From Cupriavidus basilensis OR16 (GTDB lineage Bacteria; Pseudomonadota; Gammaproteobacteria; Burkholderiales; Burkholderiaceae), in contig NZ_AHJE01000054.1 of the NCBI RefSeq assembly GCF_000243095.1, positions 1 through 64,000 of the forward strand: DNA of 64,000 bases, in the 5' to 3' direction. The notes beneath the pieces were generated by a model, which searched no databases, was not told the origin of the DNA, and saw only the letters and a list, made by a program, of their open reading frames with translations. A program made the translations under genes and the position numbers. Below are positions 27,079 to 35,460 of the stretch, piece after piece (the stretch's first letter is position 1; the number at the start of each line of letters is the position of its first letter).

Positions 27079-27666
27079 TCAGGTCTCGGCCATCGCGGCC
27101 GCTTTCTTGTAGATGCTGTTGACGGGATGCTTGAACAGGCGGCGCACCATCGGCTCGAACTCCGCAAGCGGCAACGTCTCGGCCGTCGGGTCGAAGGCCG
27201 GGCTGTCATACAGCTCGCAGAACTCCGCCGTGCGGTCGTAGTGCGGATGCCCGGCGAACTGCTCGCGCATGTCGCGGTCCATGCCCAGATGATGGAAGAA
27301 GTAGTGCCCCTGGAAGATCCCGTGGTTCTGAACCATCCAGTGATCGGCTTCGCTCACGAACGGCTTCAGCACCGCTGCGGCAATGTCCGGGTGGTTGAAG
27401 GTTCCCAAGGTGTCGCCGATGTCATGCAGCAAGGCGCAACATACGTACGCTTCATCGCGACCGTCGCGCAAGGCCAGGGTTGCAGTTTGCAAGGAGTGGT
27501 CAAGCCGGTCGACAGGAAAGCCGCCAAAGTCGCCCCGAAGCAGACTCAGGTGATGAAGGACTCGGTCGGCTAGCCCTTGGGAGAACGATTGAAACTCACC
27601 CGCGATTGCCATCCAATCTTGGGCCGTGCTTTCTTGGAATCTGCGAAATGTTGCGCGCTCAGTCAT
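27079..27666 (-). CDS. HD-domain protein, PhnZ/MIOX-like type
   Basis: A 195-residue HD-domain protein. The metal-binding histidines and aspartates are in LDHSLQTATLAL, ALLHDIGD and NHGIFQGHYFFHHLG. The C-terminal block AEFCELYDSPAFDP is close in style to HD oxygenases such as PhnZ/TmpB, where a mixed-valent diiron site cleaves a C-P or C-C bond, rather than to nucleotide phosphohydrolases. Start at MTERATFRRF fits family length; the earlier ATG at 27747 is unlikely. It lies upstream of, and on the same strand as, the damaged catabolic operon and could belong to that pathway. Confidence 0.75.
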   Translation of the reverse strand: MTERATFRRFQESTAQDWMAIAGEFQSFSQGLADRVLHHLSLLRGDFGGFPVDRLDHSLQTATLALRDGRDEAYVCCALLHDIGDTLGTFNHPDIAAAVLKPFVSEADHWMVQNHGIFQGHYFFHHLGMDRDMREQFAGHPHYDRTAEFCELYDSPAFDPTAETLPLAEFEPMVRRLFKHPVNSIYKKAAAMAET

Positions 27667-27784
27667 GGGTGTCAACCAGTGTGATGAAGGATTGCATATG
27701 GTACGGATGGGCATGCGCGCGCGAATGCAATGCAGCTGACATTCCACGGGTAAGTCCTAGGGTCAGTCGCTCGCGGCGCCGTGC

Positions 27785-28474
27785 TCAGGCCTCGCTGAGC
27801 GCGCGCAGCGTCTGCTCCGACTCGATGACGATGCGGCCGTACGACAGCGACAGTGCACCCGTCGCGGCCAGGGCCTTGAGCTCCAGGGACAAGGTCTGGC
27901 GGGTGAGGCCCAGCATCATCGCGAGGGTCTCCTGTGTGATGGGAATCATCCGCCTGGAACGGGGCAAAGCCGGGGCGTCGCCGCGCGCCAGCCTGAGCAA
28001 TCGCCGCACGACGCGAGCGCGCGTGCTACGCAGCGCCGCATCCTCGAAGAAACTGAACATGGTTCGGGTGCGCGCGGTCTGCAGGACCGCAATCGCCCGT
28101 GCGAACCGGGCATTCAGCATCAATTGCTCGAACAGTGGTGGCGCGATGTGCAGCACGTCGGCGTTGCGCACGGCATGGATGTCGTGCGTGCGGGGCAATC
28201 CGTCGAGCGACGATGCCTCGCCGCACCAATCCCCCGGCTCGAGCAAGCCGAAAATCATCTGCCGCCCGTCTTCAAGGACCGAGGAGGCAGCGAGAGCACC
28301 ACTCACCACGCCGAAAAACCCGTTCGCCGGATCCCCCGTGCGCACAACGAACTCGCCGCTTCTGACACGAAACGGGCGCCCTTGCGTTAGCAATGCCTCT
28401 TGCGACGCCGGTTCAAGCGACTCGAACCATGGGTCGCCGAAAATGCCCAGCAGCTCTTTGTATGGCGTCGACAT
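27785..28474 (-). CDS. Crp/Fnr-family transcription regulator
   Basis: A 229-residue regulator: cyclic-nucleotide-binding-type beta-roll (about residues 20-130, GDPANGFFGVVSGALAAS, GEASSLDGLPRTHD) and a C-terminal winged helix with QETLAMMLGLTRQTLSLELKAL. It has no cysteine cluster, so it is not an FNR oxygen sensor; the ligand is unknown. It is the most upstream gene of the minus-strand set (21-28 kb) and is a candidate activator for it. Confidence 0.9.
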   Translation of the reverse strand: MSTPYKELLGIFGDPWFESLEPASQEALLTQGRPFRVRSGEFVVRTGDPANGFFGVVSGALAASSVLEDGRQMIFGLLEPGDWCGEASSLDGLPRTHDIHAVRNADVLHIAPPLFEQLMLNARFARAIAVLQTARTRTMFSFFEDAALRSTRARVVRRLLRLARGDAPALPRSRRMIPITQETLAMMLGLTRQTLSLELKALAATGALSLSYGRIVIESEQTLRALSEA

Positions 28475-28721
28475 TTGAGGATGCTCTGTTACCGGGGGGA
28501 CGAGCCGCCCGGTCTGCGCATCGCCGCCTTCAGTACGGCGAGGGCATGGCTTCCATTCACATCAAGCTGGAGGCAGGGCATATCTGGTCGCTTGGTTGGC
28601 ACTGCGCAATGAGGGATCGCATCAGCCCTTGGGCATTCGCTGGCGGCATGCGGTTTCTGCTCCCCGGCTGGTCATTCATGCAGTGGAGCAGGGTCCGAAA
28701 AGAACCAACCGGAAATCGCGC

Positions 28722-29723
28722 CTACCTGACCCGGACGACGACCTTTCCCTTGGCTCGGCCTTTCTCGACATAGGCCATGGCCTCGTTGGTCGAATCAAAT
28801 GAAAAAACCCGATCCAATACCGGCCGTATTGCGCCGGCATCAATCAGTGAAGTGATCTCGCTCAACTGGCGCCCGCTGGCCTTCATGAACAGGAATGAAT
28901 ATTTGAGGTCACGACGTATCGCCCGCTTCCGGACTCCGTAACTCAGGAGACGAACAGCCGATCTCACGAACCACGGTGCTCCGATGCCACGTGCGAAAGC
29001 GGGATCGGGAGGTCCGGAGATCGAGATGAGTGTTCCGCCGGGCTTAAGGACGCGCAGAGATTTCTCCAGCGCAGTTGCGTCTTGGCTGTGGAGGACAACA
29101 TCGTAGCCCTGCAGTACTTTCTCGAAATCGTCTTTCTTGTAATCGATGACGACGTCTGCCCCAAGACCTCTTACCAGGTCGGTGTTGGCGCTGCTCGTGG
29201 TGGTGGCTACAGTGGCGCCAACATGCTTGGCCAACTGGATCGCAAATGTGCCTACGCCACCGGAACCCGCCTGGATGAATACCTTCTGTCCTTTCTTCAG
29301 ATTGGCCTTCTCGATCAACGCTTGCCATGCCGTCAGCCCCACCAGGGGGATCGATGCGGCTTCTTCCATGCTGAGTGCCTTGGGCTTGATCGCCAGAGAC
29401 GCTTCCTTCACCGCGATGTACTCGGCGAAGGTGCCGATGCGGAAATCATCAGGCCGGGCATAGACCTCGTCGCCCGGCTTGAACTGCCGGACGCGAGAAC
29501 CGACCTCGACTACGACGCCGGCCACGTCGTGACCCAGGACAACGGGCAAGCGATAGGGGAGGATCAGCTTGAACTCGCCGTCCCTGATCTTGGAATCCAG
29601 CAAATTCACACCTGCCGCATGGACCTGGACCATGACCTCATCCTCACCCAGCTTCGGGCTCGGTACCTCCGCGCAACGCAACGCGCGCTGTTTCCCGTAC
29701 CGATCGAGAAGAAATGCTTTCAT
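28722..29723 (-). CDS. Zinc-independent MDR oxidoreductase (quinone reductase-like)
   Basis: A 333-residue medium-chain dehydrogenase/reductase. It has the GroES-like half (GHDVAGVVVEVGSRV) and nucleotide-binding motif AGSGGVGTFAIQLAKH near residue 150, with no structural-zinc cysteines, as in NADPH:quinone reductases and trans-enoyl reductases. I take the ATG at 29723 (MKAFLLDRYG); an ATG four codons earlier is possible. It nearly abuts the DUF2147 gene upstream, so the two are co-transcribed. Confidence 0.92.
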   Translation of the reverse strand: MKAFLLDRYGKQRALRCAEVPSPKLGEDEVMVQVHAAGVNLLDSKIRDGEFKLILPYRLPVVLGHDVAGVVVEVGSRVRQFKPGDEVYARPDDFRIGTFAEYIAVKEASLAIKPKALSMEEAASIPLVGLTAWQALIEKANLKKGQKVFIQAGSGGVGTFAIQLAKHVGATVATTTSSANTDLVRGLGADVVIDYKKDDFEKVLQGYDVVLHSQDATALEKSLRVLKPGGTLISISGPPDPAFARGIGAPWFVRSAVRLLSYGVRKRAIRRDLKYSFLFMKASGRQLSEITSLIDAGAIRPVLDRVFSFDSTNEAMAYVEKGRAKGKVVVRVR

Positions 29724-29731
29724 GGTCGCTC

Positions 29732-30256
29732 TCATTCCTGACGCCCCCAGGTCTGCGAGCGGCCCAGCATTGGCACGCCAATGTAGCCGCGCACGCTGAG
29801 CGTCTTGCCATCGTCGGCCAGGCGGACCTTGCTGCGATAGACCTTGCCGTTGTCGGGATCAAGAATCTGGCCGCCGACATACTCTTCGCCCTCCTTCTTC
29901 AGGCCACTCAGGATGACCAGGCCGATGACCGGCGCATTCTTGTTCGCGCCCTCGCATTTATCGCACTTCGGATTTGGGTCTTCGCTCGGGGCGGGAAACA
30001 CTTTCTCTATCTTGCCCTGAAGCGTTCCATTCGATTCAGTGATGCGGATCAGCGCGCGCGGCTTGCCGCTGACGTCGTCAACATTCTTCCACAGGCCAGC
30101 GGGCGAAGCATCACCGGCCCGCACCGGCGGCGCCGCGAGCGCCGCGGCGAGAATCAGAGCGACGCCGGCCGCTTGTTTCAAACGAAGCGTTGCCATGGCT
30201 TCAACGGTTAACGTTGCCTGGCCAGCGCGTGGCCGCCTGGCGATGCATGATGACAT
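29732..30256 (-). CDS. DUF2147-family secreted protein
   Basis: A 174-residue periplasmic protein with a signal-type N-terminus (ALILAAALAAPPVRAG) and the DUF2147 fold: GLWKNVDDVSGKPRALIRI, a Cys pair in CDKCEG, and GGQILDPDNGKVYRSKV. The function is unknown; such proteins often sit near redox or fatty-acid genes. Start at 30256 because an AGAAAGGA ribosome site lies six bases before; ATG 30262 and 30196 are alternatives. Confidence 0.8.
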   Translation of the reverse strand: MSSCIARRPRAGQATLTVEAMATLRLKQAAGVALILAAALAAPPVRAGDASPAGLWKNVDDVSGKPRALIRITESNGTLQGKIEKVFPAPSEDPNPKCDKCEGANKNAPVIGLVILSGLKKEGEEYVGGQILDPDNGKVYRSKVRLADDGKTLSVRGYIGVPMLGRSQTWGRQE

Positions 30257-30328
30257 GGGCATTCCTTTCTCACAGATTGGATGACTGGGTATGTGCAACA
30301 TGGAAAAGCGCGCGAAGCGGGTAACCGG

Positions 30329-31141
30329 CTACGCTTCAAGCCGCAGGTCTTTGCGAACCCCCGCATCCAGCACGCTGGTAGGCGCAAACCTGCGCAGCAT
30401 GCGCATGCGCCTTGCCAGGCCGGGGGCGTAGTGAATTTTTGGATGCGTCGCCATGGCCGCCTTCAGCACGACGTCGGCCACCACTTCTGGCCCGTCCGCG
30501 TTGACGAGAACTTCCTTCACCCGCCTCTCCACGCTCGCGCGAATCTCTCGATACACATCGAGAGGGGCATCGGGTTTCATCAGGTTGGCATCAAAAGGGG
30601 TATTGATGTAGGCCGGCTCGACCACCGAAACGCGGATCCCCAACGTGCGCAGCTCATGGTCGAGCGCTTCCGAATAGCCGGCCACCGCGTGCTTGGTGGC
30701 GGAATATAGCGCCATGTAAGGCATCGGCAGGAAGCCGAGCACGGAGCCAATGTTGATGATGCGGCCATCCCCTTGGCGACGCATATGTGGCACGACGGCC
30801 CGTGTCATACGAACTATCCCAAAGAAGTTCGTATCGAAGATCGACTGGGCCTGCTCGATCGAGCTCTCCTCCGCACCCGCCGGAGCGACCCCGAAGCCGG
30901 CGTTGTTGACGAGAAGATCAATACGGCCTTCCAGTTGCATCACCTTTTGGACGGCAGCATCGACGGACTCGTCCCTCGCTACGTCGAGAGACAGCAGCTC
31001 GAACGAGCGCTGACCGGTTGTGCCTGCGCGTCTACTGGTCCCGTACACCTTGTAGCCCGCCTTCGCGAGCCGCTCCGCGGTGGCTTGGCCGATGCCTGAG
31101 GAGGCCCCGGTAACGAGGGCAATCTTGCCGCGCATGTTCAT
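30329..31141 (-). CDS. Classical SDR oxidoreductase
   Basis: A 270-residue SDR with TGASSGIG, VNNAGFG, Ser in NIGSVLGF and YSATK, all catalytic residues present. It is the intact paralogue of the damaged SDR at 4681-5442. It is divergent from nothing but lies downstream of a TetR gene with which it shares the operator ATGAT-N4-ATCAT (31241-31254 and 31892-31905), so it is probably the target of that TetR regulator. Confidence 0.93.
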   Translation of the reverse strand: MNMRGKIALVTGASSGIGQATAERLAKAGYKVYGTSRRAGTTGQRSFELLSLDVARDESVDAAVQKVMQLEGRIDLLVNNAGFGVAPAGAEESSIEQAQSIFDTNFFGIVRMTRAVVPHMRRQGDGRIINIGSVLGFLPMPYMALYSATKHAVAGYSEALDHELRTLGIRVSVVEPAYINTPFDANLMKPDAPLDVYREIRASVERRVKEVLVNADGPEVVADVVLKAAMATHPKIHYAPGLARRMRMLRRFAPTSVLDAGVRKDLRLEA

Positions 31142-31240
31142 GAAGTTTCTCCGTCAGAGTGTGGAGTTCGGGATCGTCCGGGATGCGCGTTGAGGGCGAT
31201 TCGACGTGACGCTCCAATACGAGCGTCATCGTCATTTCGC

Positions 31241-31255
31241 ATGATGCGCATCATA
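31241..31255 (-). promoter_or_regulatory. TetR operator and -10 element for the SDR gene
   Basis: ATGATGCGCATCAT (31241-31254) is a perfect 14-bp palindrome. On the minus strand the hexamer TATGAT (31255-31250) fits a -10 box, which would place the start of transcription about 100 bases before the SDR start codon. The flank TTCGC on one side matches the site in front of the TetR gene. Confidence 0.7.
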
Positions 31256-31299
31256 TTAATTGGCGAGCGAAATGGGTTGCATTAGCGAGAGTTCAGATT

Positions 31300-31893
31300 T
31301 TAGATACCAGGGGGGACCAGGCGTTTCAGCGCAGCTTCGAGCAGGCGATTGGACAGTGCCGGCTCGTCGACTGCACGAGCCAGCACCAAGGCACCAACCA
31401 TGGTAGCGATGGTCACGAGTGCTTGTTCGTGTGCCTCGGGTTGTCCCCAGTCGGGAGATTGTCGGGCGACCAGGTCCGTCATCGCCTTGACGTGGCGAGT
31501 CGTCGCACGGCGCACTTCGGGCGCCTGTCGCGGCGTCTCCGAGCCTAGCGCGGCTAAGGGACATCCCATCTCGACAAGTTCGAGGTGTTCCTTGGACAGA
31601 TAGGCTCGACACATGGATTCCAAGGCCGTCCTGGGGGTCGCATTAGCAACAACGTCTTGCGCGACGGCCGCGGACTCCGCACACGCTCGATCCGCGGCTT
31701 CTGCCAGCATGGCTTCGCGCGAGGGGAAATGAGCATAAAACGCCCCATGCGTCAGCCCGGCGTCCTTCATGATGTCGGCGACGCCAGCGCCGTCATAACC
31801 ACTGCGCCGGATCGCCCTGGCAGCCGCGGCCACAATGCGTTCGTGCGACGCTTCCTTGGCAGCGCTTCTAGCGTTGATTTTCGTATTTCGCAT
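31300..31893 (-). CDS. TetR-family regulator of the adjacent SDR
   Basis: A 197-residue TetR protein: helix-turn-helix with VADIMKDAGLTHGAFYAHFPSR and a C-terminal ligand domain with MGCPLAALGSE. The start codon overlaps the operator at 31892-31905 and no Shine-Dalgarno sequence is visible. A TATGAT -10 on this strand ends only seven bases before the ATG, so the mRNA may be leaderless, with the A of the ATG as first base. This would be an autoregulated repressor that also controls the SDR at 30329-31141. Confidence 0.88.
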   Translation of the reverse strand: MRNTKINARSAAKEASHERIVAAAARAIRRSGYDGAGVADIMKDAGLTHGAFYAHFPSREAMLAEAADRACAESAAVAQDVVANATPRTALESMCRAYLSKEHLELVEMGCPLAALGSETPRQAPEVRRATTRHVKAMTDLVARQSPDWGQPEAHEQALVTIATMVGALVLARAVDEPALSNRLLEAALKRLVPPGI

Positions 31894-31906
31894 GATTTAT
31901 ATCATA
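31892..31906 (-). promoter_or_regulatory. TetR autoregulatory operator overlapping its own -10 and start codon
   Basis: ATGATTTATATCAT (31892-31905) has the same ATGAT-N4-ATCAT arms and the same TTCGC flank as the site at 31241-31254. The minus-strand TATGAT (31906-31901) is a -10 match. No good -35 hexamer is visible at 16-18 bp. Confidence 0.7.
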
Positions 31907-31971
31907 CCAAATCTGCCCGATGTGTGTGCTGCGGTTTTCCCGCAGACGACAACTGCCTAGTCAGCGTTCCC

Positions 31972-32725
31972 TCAACCGGCCTTCCTGGTTCGCTTGCCAT
32001 CGGGTTCAGCGCTCGGCGAACCTCCCCATCCGGCTGTTGCATTGGCGGCCGAAGTCTCGGCACGCTTGCGATCCGCCCCAAGCCCGACGACGACGTTGAT
32101 ACACATCGGCACCAGGATTTCAGCAGATGGATCGTCGATGGCCGCGAAGTGACCACCGAATTCGAGCATGATGAATCCGTGCAAGGCGCTCCACTAACTG
32201 GGCCGCAATCCGATCGGGATCGATCTTGCGCACGATGCCGCCTTCGACCAGGCGGGTGCACTCCCAATGCAGATACGCGTAGGACGCGGTGAACGATGCC
32301 GAGCGCCCTCTCGACTCCGACTCCGGCGTGCCTCGCGAGGGGCTATATCTGCCGTGGATTGACAGACCGAACATCAGGTCGTACAGATGAGGGTTGCTTC
32401 TCGCGAAGTCACGGCACGCGAGAGCCATCGCACATAGATCGATCATGGGATCGTCTGTGTTTGCAACCTGCTTGATCGCAGCCTGCCGTTCAAATCCGTC
32501 ATCCGCAACGGCCTGAAGCAATTCAGGCACGCCGCCAAAGTACGTGTAGACCCCCATCGTTGACAGCCCTGCTTCACTCGAAACCGAACGGGCCCTCACT
32601 TCGGAAGGGCCATTCGTCGTGGGCAGACGAATCGCTGCCTCGGCTAGGCGGGTGCGCGCATCATTCTCGGTGGTGCCGTGATCGGCGCCGATGACGCGAG
32701 CGGCGTGATCGATCGTCATTTGCAT
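31972..32725 (-). pseudogene. TetR-family regulator with one-base insertion and altered 5' end
   Basis: The helix-turn-helix (VSSEAGLSTMGVYTYFGG) and the first 150 residues read normally to DPDRIAAQLV. One extra G in TTAGTGGAGCGCC shifts the frame; without it the protein would continue SALHGFIMLEFGGHF and end near 31972. The N-terminal 20 codons overlap a GMC oxidoreductase fragment on the opposite strand, so the native start was also replaced. Confidence 0.8.
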
Positions 32726-32887
32726 ATTTTCGGCTACCGGAACTTGCTGGTGTGCGATGGTGCCGCGATGCCGGCAAATCCTGGCGTGAATCCGGCGCTG
32801 ACGATCACTGCGCTAGCCGAGTACGCGATGGCGCAGATTCCCTCAGCCGCTCCGGCATCGGTGCCGGATTCGCCAATAGCGCGCTGA
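32678..32887 (+). pseudogene. C-terminal fragment of a GMC oxidoreductase
   Basis: The frame encodes VCDGAAMPANPGVNPALTIT and ALAEYAM, the C-terminal FAD-domain block of GMC-family oxidoreductases (cholesterol oxidase/choline dehydrogenase superfamily). The remaining roughly 450 residues are missing. It overlaps the damaged TetR gene head to head, marking a deletion junction near 32680. From 32888 to 33143 I see no gene. Confidence 0.75.
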
Positions 32888-33143
32888 AGATATCCCCTTT
32901 CCTCCTCCCCAAGGTGCAGACCGCAGAGCGGAACGCACCGTTGGTTCGCCCCAGCGGGTCCACTAGACTCTCCACACCGTCGCGCGATTGCACGGCGTTC
33001 CAGAAAACCATTCGGAGACAGGCTTTTGGCAGGCCCCGCGCATCACAGGCGCGCGGGCCGGCCGCACGTACTCGCATGCAAGCGGCCACGTGCGACGTCC
33101 AGACCTCCATGGAAGTCCAGCCACATTCTAGAAGCACAGGTGT

Positions 33144-33920
33144 ATGACTAGTCCAATTTCCATCTTTGACCTGCGAGGCAAGGCCGCCTTCATATCCGGT
33201 GCATCAAGCGGTATCGGTCAACACACTGCCCGTATGCTGGCAGAAGCAGGCGCAGCCGTTGCCCTGGCGGCTCGCCGAGCGGATCGTCTTGATGCGGTTG
33301 TTGCCGAACTACGGTCTGAGCGCCACAAGGCCTGCGCAGTAAGACTCGACGTCACCGACCCGTCGACCATTGAGCCGGCATGGCGCGAAGCCGAGCATCA
33401 GCTCGGCCAGCCGATCGACATCCTGTTCAACAACGCCGGTGTCATCTACATCGAGCGCTTTACCTCCCAGTCATACGAAGCGGTATCCCGCATCTTCGAC
33501 ACCAACCTGAAAGGCGCCTTCATGGTCGCCCAGGAGGCCGCACGCCATATGTCGACGCGCGGCCAGGGCAGCATCATCAATATCGCCTCATCGTCGGGGT
33601 TGCGCGCCGGCGGCCAGATGTCGAGTTACGGCGCGTCCAAGGCCGCGCTCATACATCTGACGCAAATCATGGCCCTTGAACTCGCCAGGAAGGGTGTGCG
33701 CGTCAACGCCCTGGCGCCAGGCAACATCCAGACTGACATGCAGGCGGAGTTCACCGAGCGCGGCATCGAAGACGGCATCATGAAGCGAATCCCGATGCGC
33801 CGGTTTGGCGAGCCCTCCGATCTCGACGGCGCGACGTTGCTTCTCGCCTCCGATGCCGGCCGTTACATGACGGGTGCAGTCATTCCCGTCGACGGCGGAC
33901 AAGTCCTTAGCTGGATGTAA
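33144..33920 (+). CDS. SDR oxidoreductase, first gene of the catabolic operon
   Basis: A 258-residue FabG-like SDR with SGASSGIG, FNNAGVI, Ser in IASSSGLR, YGASK and the C-terminal GAVIPVDGGQ. All catalytic residues are present. It opens a co-directional set of eight genes (33144-40523) with spacing of 40 bp or less or overlaps. A role as a hydroxyacyl-CoA or alcohol dehydrogenase in that pathway is inferred from the context. Confidence 0.92.
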   Translation: MTSPISIFDLRGKAAFISGASSGIGQHTARMLAEAGAAVALAARRADRLDAVVAELRSERHKACAVRLDVTDPSTIEPAWREAEHQLGQPIDILFNNAGVIYIERFTSQSYEAVSRIFDTNLKGAFMVAQEAARHMSTRGQGSIINIASSSGLRAGGQMSSYGASKAALIHLTQIMALELARKGVRVNALAPGNIQTDMQAEFTERGIEDGIMKRIPMRRFGEPSDLDGATLLLASDAGRYMTGAVIPVDGGQVLSWM

Positions 33921-33953
33921 GCGGAACTTCAAACAAACAACATGGAGACAGAC

Positions 33954-34940
33954 ATGAATGCGAAATCGCGCCGCTGCTACGCGGCCATGCTCGGCACGGC
34001 ATTGCTCGCCTTGACCCAGATTTCCTTTGCCGATTCATACCCTTCTCGCCCGATCAAGGTCGTGGCCCCGTACGCGGCTGGCGGGGCGATCGATATCGTC
34101 GCGCGCACGTTGTCAGACCCGGTGGGCCGCGCGCTTGGACAACCCATGGTTGTCGACAACAAGACAGGGGCGGCAGGCAACCTTGGCGTGGATGCCGTAG
34201 CCAAGGCAGCGCCAGATGGCTACACGTTGACCGTGGCCCTGAGCTCCAACCTGATGATCAACCAGTTCCTGTATGCGAAGCTGCCTTACAACCCGGGCAA
34301 GGATCTGACGCTGATTGCAAAAGTCGCGGATGCCCCTCTCGTGCTTGTCGTGAACTCGCATCTCGGCGTCAACAACCTTGCGGACCTGCGCAAATACGCG
34401 CAGGCCCACAAGGGCAAGATGTCGTATGGATCGTGGGGAGTCGGGACCATTTCTCACCTCAGCGCGAGCCGGCTCAATGACCTGCTTGAAGGCGACATGG
34501 CGCACGCCGCCTACCGCGGTGAAGCGCCAATGATCAACGACCTCGTCGCAGGGAATATCCAGCTTTCATTCGTCACCGGTGCACAGGCGCCACAGTTCAT
34601 CGCGGCCGGACGGCTCAAGCCCATCGGGGTGACCGGGCCGGCCCGCCTGGCAGCCTTGCCCAATGTCCCGATCTTGAGCGAGGTCGGCATGAATGACCCG
34701 ACGCTACGCGCGGTGGGCTGGGTTGGCGTGGCCGCCCCGGCCGGAACGCCTGAGCCCATCGTCCAGCGACTGGCTGACGAAATCGACAAGGCACTGAAGA
34801 AGCCGGATATCCGGAAGCGCATCCTCGACCTCGGCTGGACACCGAGCTACCAGGACCCCCAGGGCATCGCCGCGACATACGGCCGCGAAGCCCCGGTCTG
34901 GAAGGAAGTCGTACGTCAATCCGGCGCAAAACTGGACTGA
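33954..34940 (+). CDS. Bug-family tripartite tricarboxylate-type solute-binding protein
   Basis: A 328-residue periplasmic receptor: signal peptide (LLALTQISFADS), then YPSRPIKVVAPYAAGGAIDIVAR, the hallmark carboxylate-binding start, DNKTGAAGNLG and YGSWGVGTISH. Bug receptors bind small carboxylates and feed TctA/TctB or act as sensors. GGAGA ahead of the ATG at 33954 decides the start. No tctAB membrane genes are next to it; orphan receptors are common in Burkholderiales. It suggests the operon substrate is a carboxylic acid or a precursor. Confidence 0.93.
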   Translation: MNAKSRRCYAAMLGTALLALTQISFADSYPSRPIKVVAPYAAGGAIDIVARTLSDPVGRALGQPMVVDNKTGAAGNLGVDAVAKAAPDGYTLTVALSSNLMINQFLYAKLPYNPGKDLTLIAKVADAPLVLVVNSHLGVNNLADLRKYAQAHKGKMSYGSWGVGTISHLSASRLNDLLEGDMAHAAYRGEAPMINDLVAGNIQLSFVTGAQAPQFIAAGRLKPIGVTGPARLAALPNVPILSEVGMNDPTLRAVGWVGVAAPAGTPEPIVQRLADEIDKALKKPDIRKRILDLGWTPSYQDPQGIAATYGREAPVWKEVVRQSGAKLD

Positions 34941-34970
34941 TCAATCCCCGCTCATACGAGACAACGCAAC

Positions 34971-35444
34971 ATGACCAATGCCGCAACCACGATGACAGCC
35001 GATCGCACGGCCGTCAGGGAAATGAATAGCTGGTTCTTCGAGACTTACTTGCCTGCGTGGGTACAAATGGGTTCCGATGCCACCTTGAACGACGGGGCAA
35101 TCCTCGAATACTGGGGTGCGCCGTTGCACGCCGCGTCGGTCAACATGACGCGGTGCCTGCTCACCGGCGACGAAGTCATCGGCCTGCTTCGCGCGAACCA
35201 GGAGCCATTGCAGGCGCAGCAGTACACCCATACCGTGGTACTCGATCGCCATGTGAAGGGCTACAACAGCAACGCCGGCTCCATCGATGTGATCTGGTCG
35301 CGCCGACGTGCGGACGAAACCGAGATTGAACGCCGCGCGGTCCATTTCGACATCCATCGCACCGGCCAGGGCTGGCGAGTGGTCACCGTGGCAAGCACGC
35401 TGACCGACCGTACATCGCTCGGCGAAATCTGGGAAACCGTTTAA
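34971..35444 (+). CDS. NTF2-like small protein of unknown function
   Basis: A 157-residue soluble protein that looks like an alpha+beta-barrel NTF2/SnoaL fold: helical start (REMNSWFFETYLPAWVQMG), then beta strands with HTVVLDRHVKGYN and GSIDVIWSRRR. No clear catalytic residues or family name. In catabolic operons such proteins can be isomerases, dehydratases or small subunits. It lies between the Bug receptor and the enoyl-CoA hydratase and is well spaced for co-transcription. Confidence 0.75.
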   Translation: MTNAATTMTADRTAVREMNSWFFETYLPAWVQMGSDATLNDGAILEYWGAPLHAASVNMTRCLLTGDEVIGLLRANQEPLQAQQYTHTVVLDRHVKGYNSNAGSIDVIWSRRRADETEIERRAVHFDIHRTGQGWRVVTVASTLTDRTSLGEIWETV

Positions 35445-35460
35445 ACGAGGAGAAGAAAAC

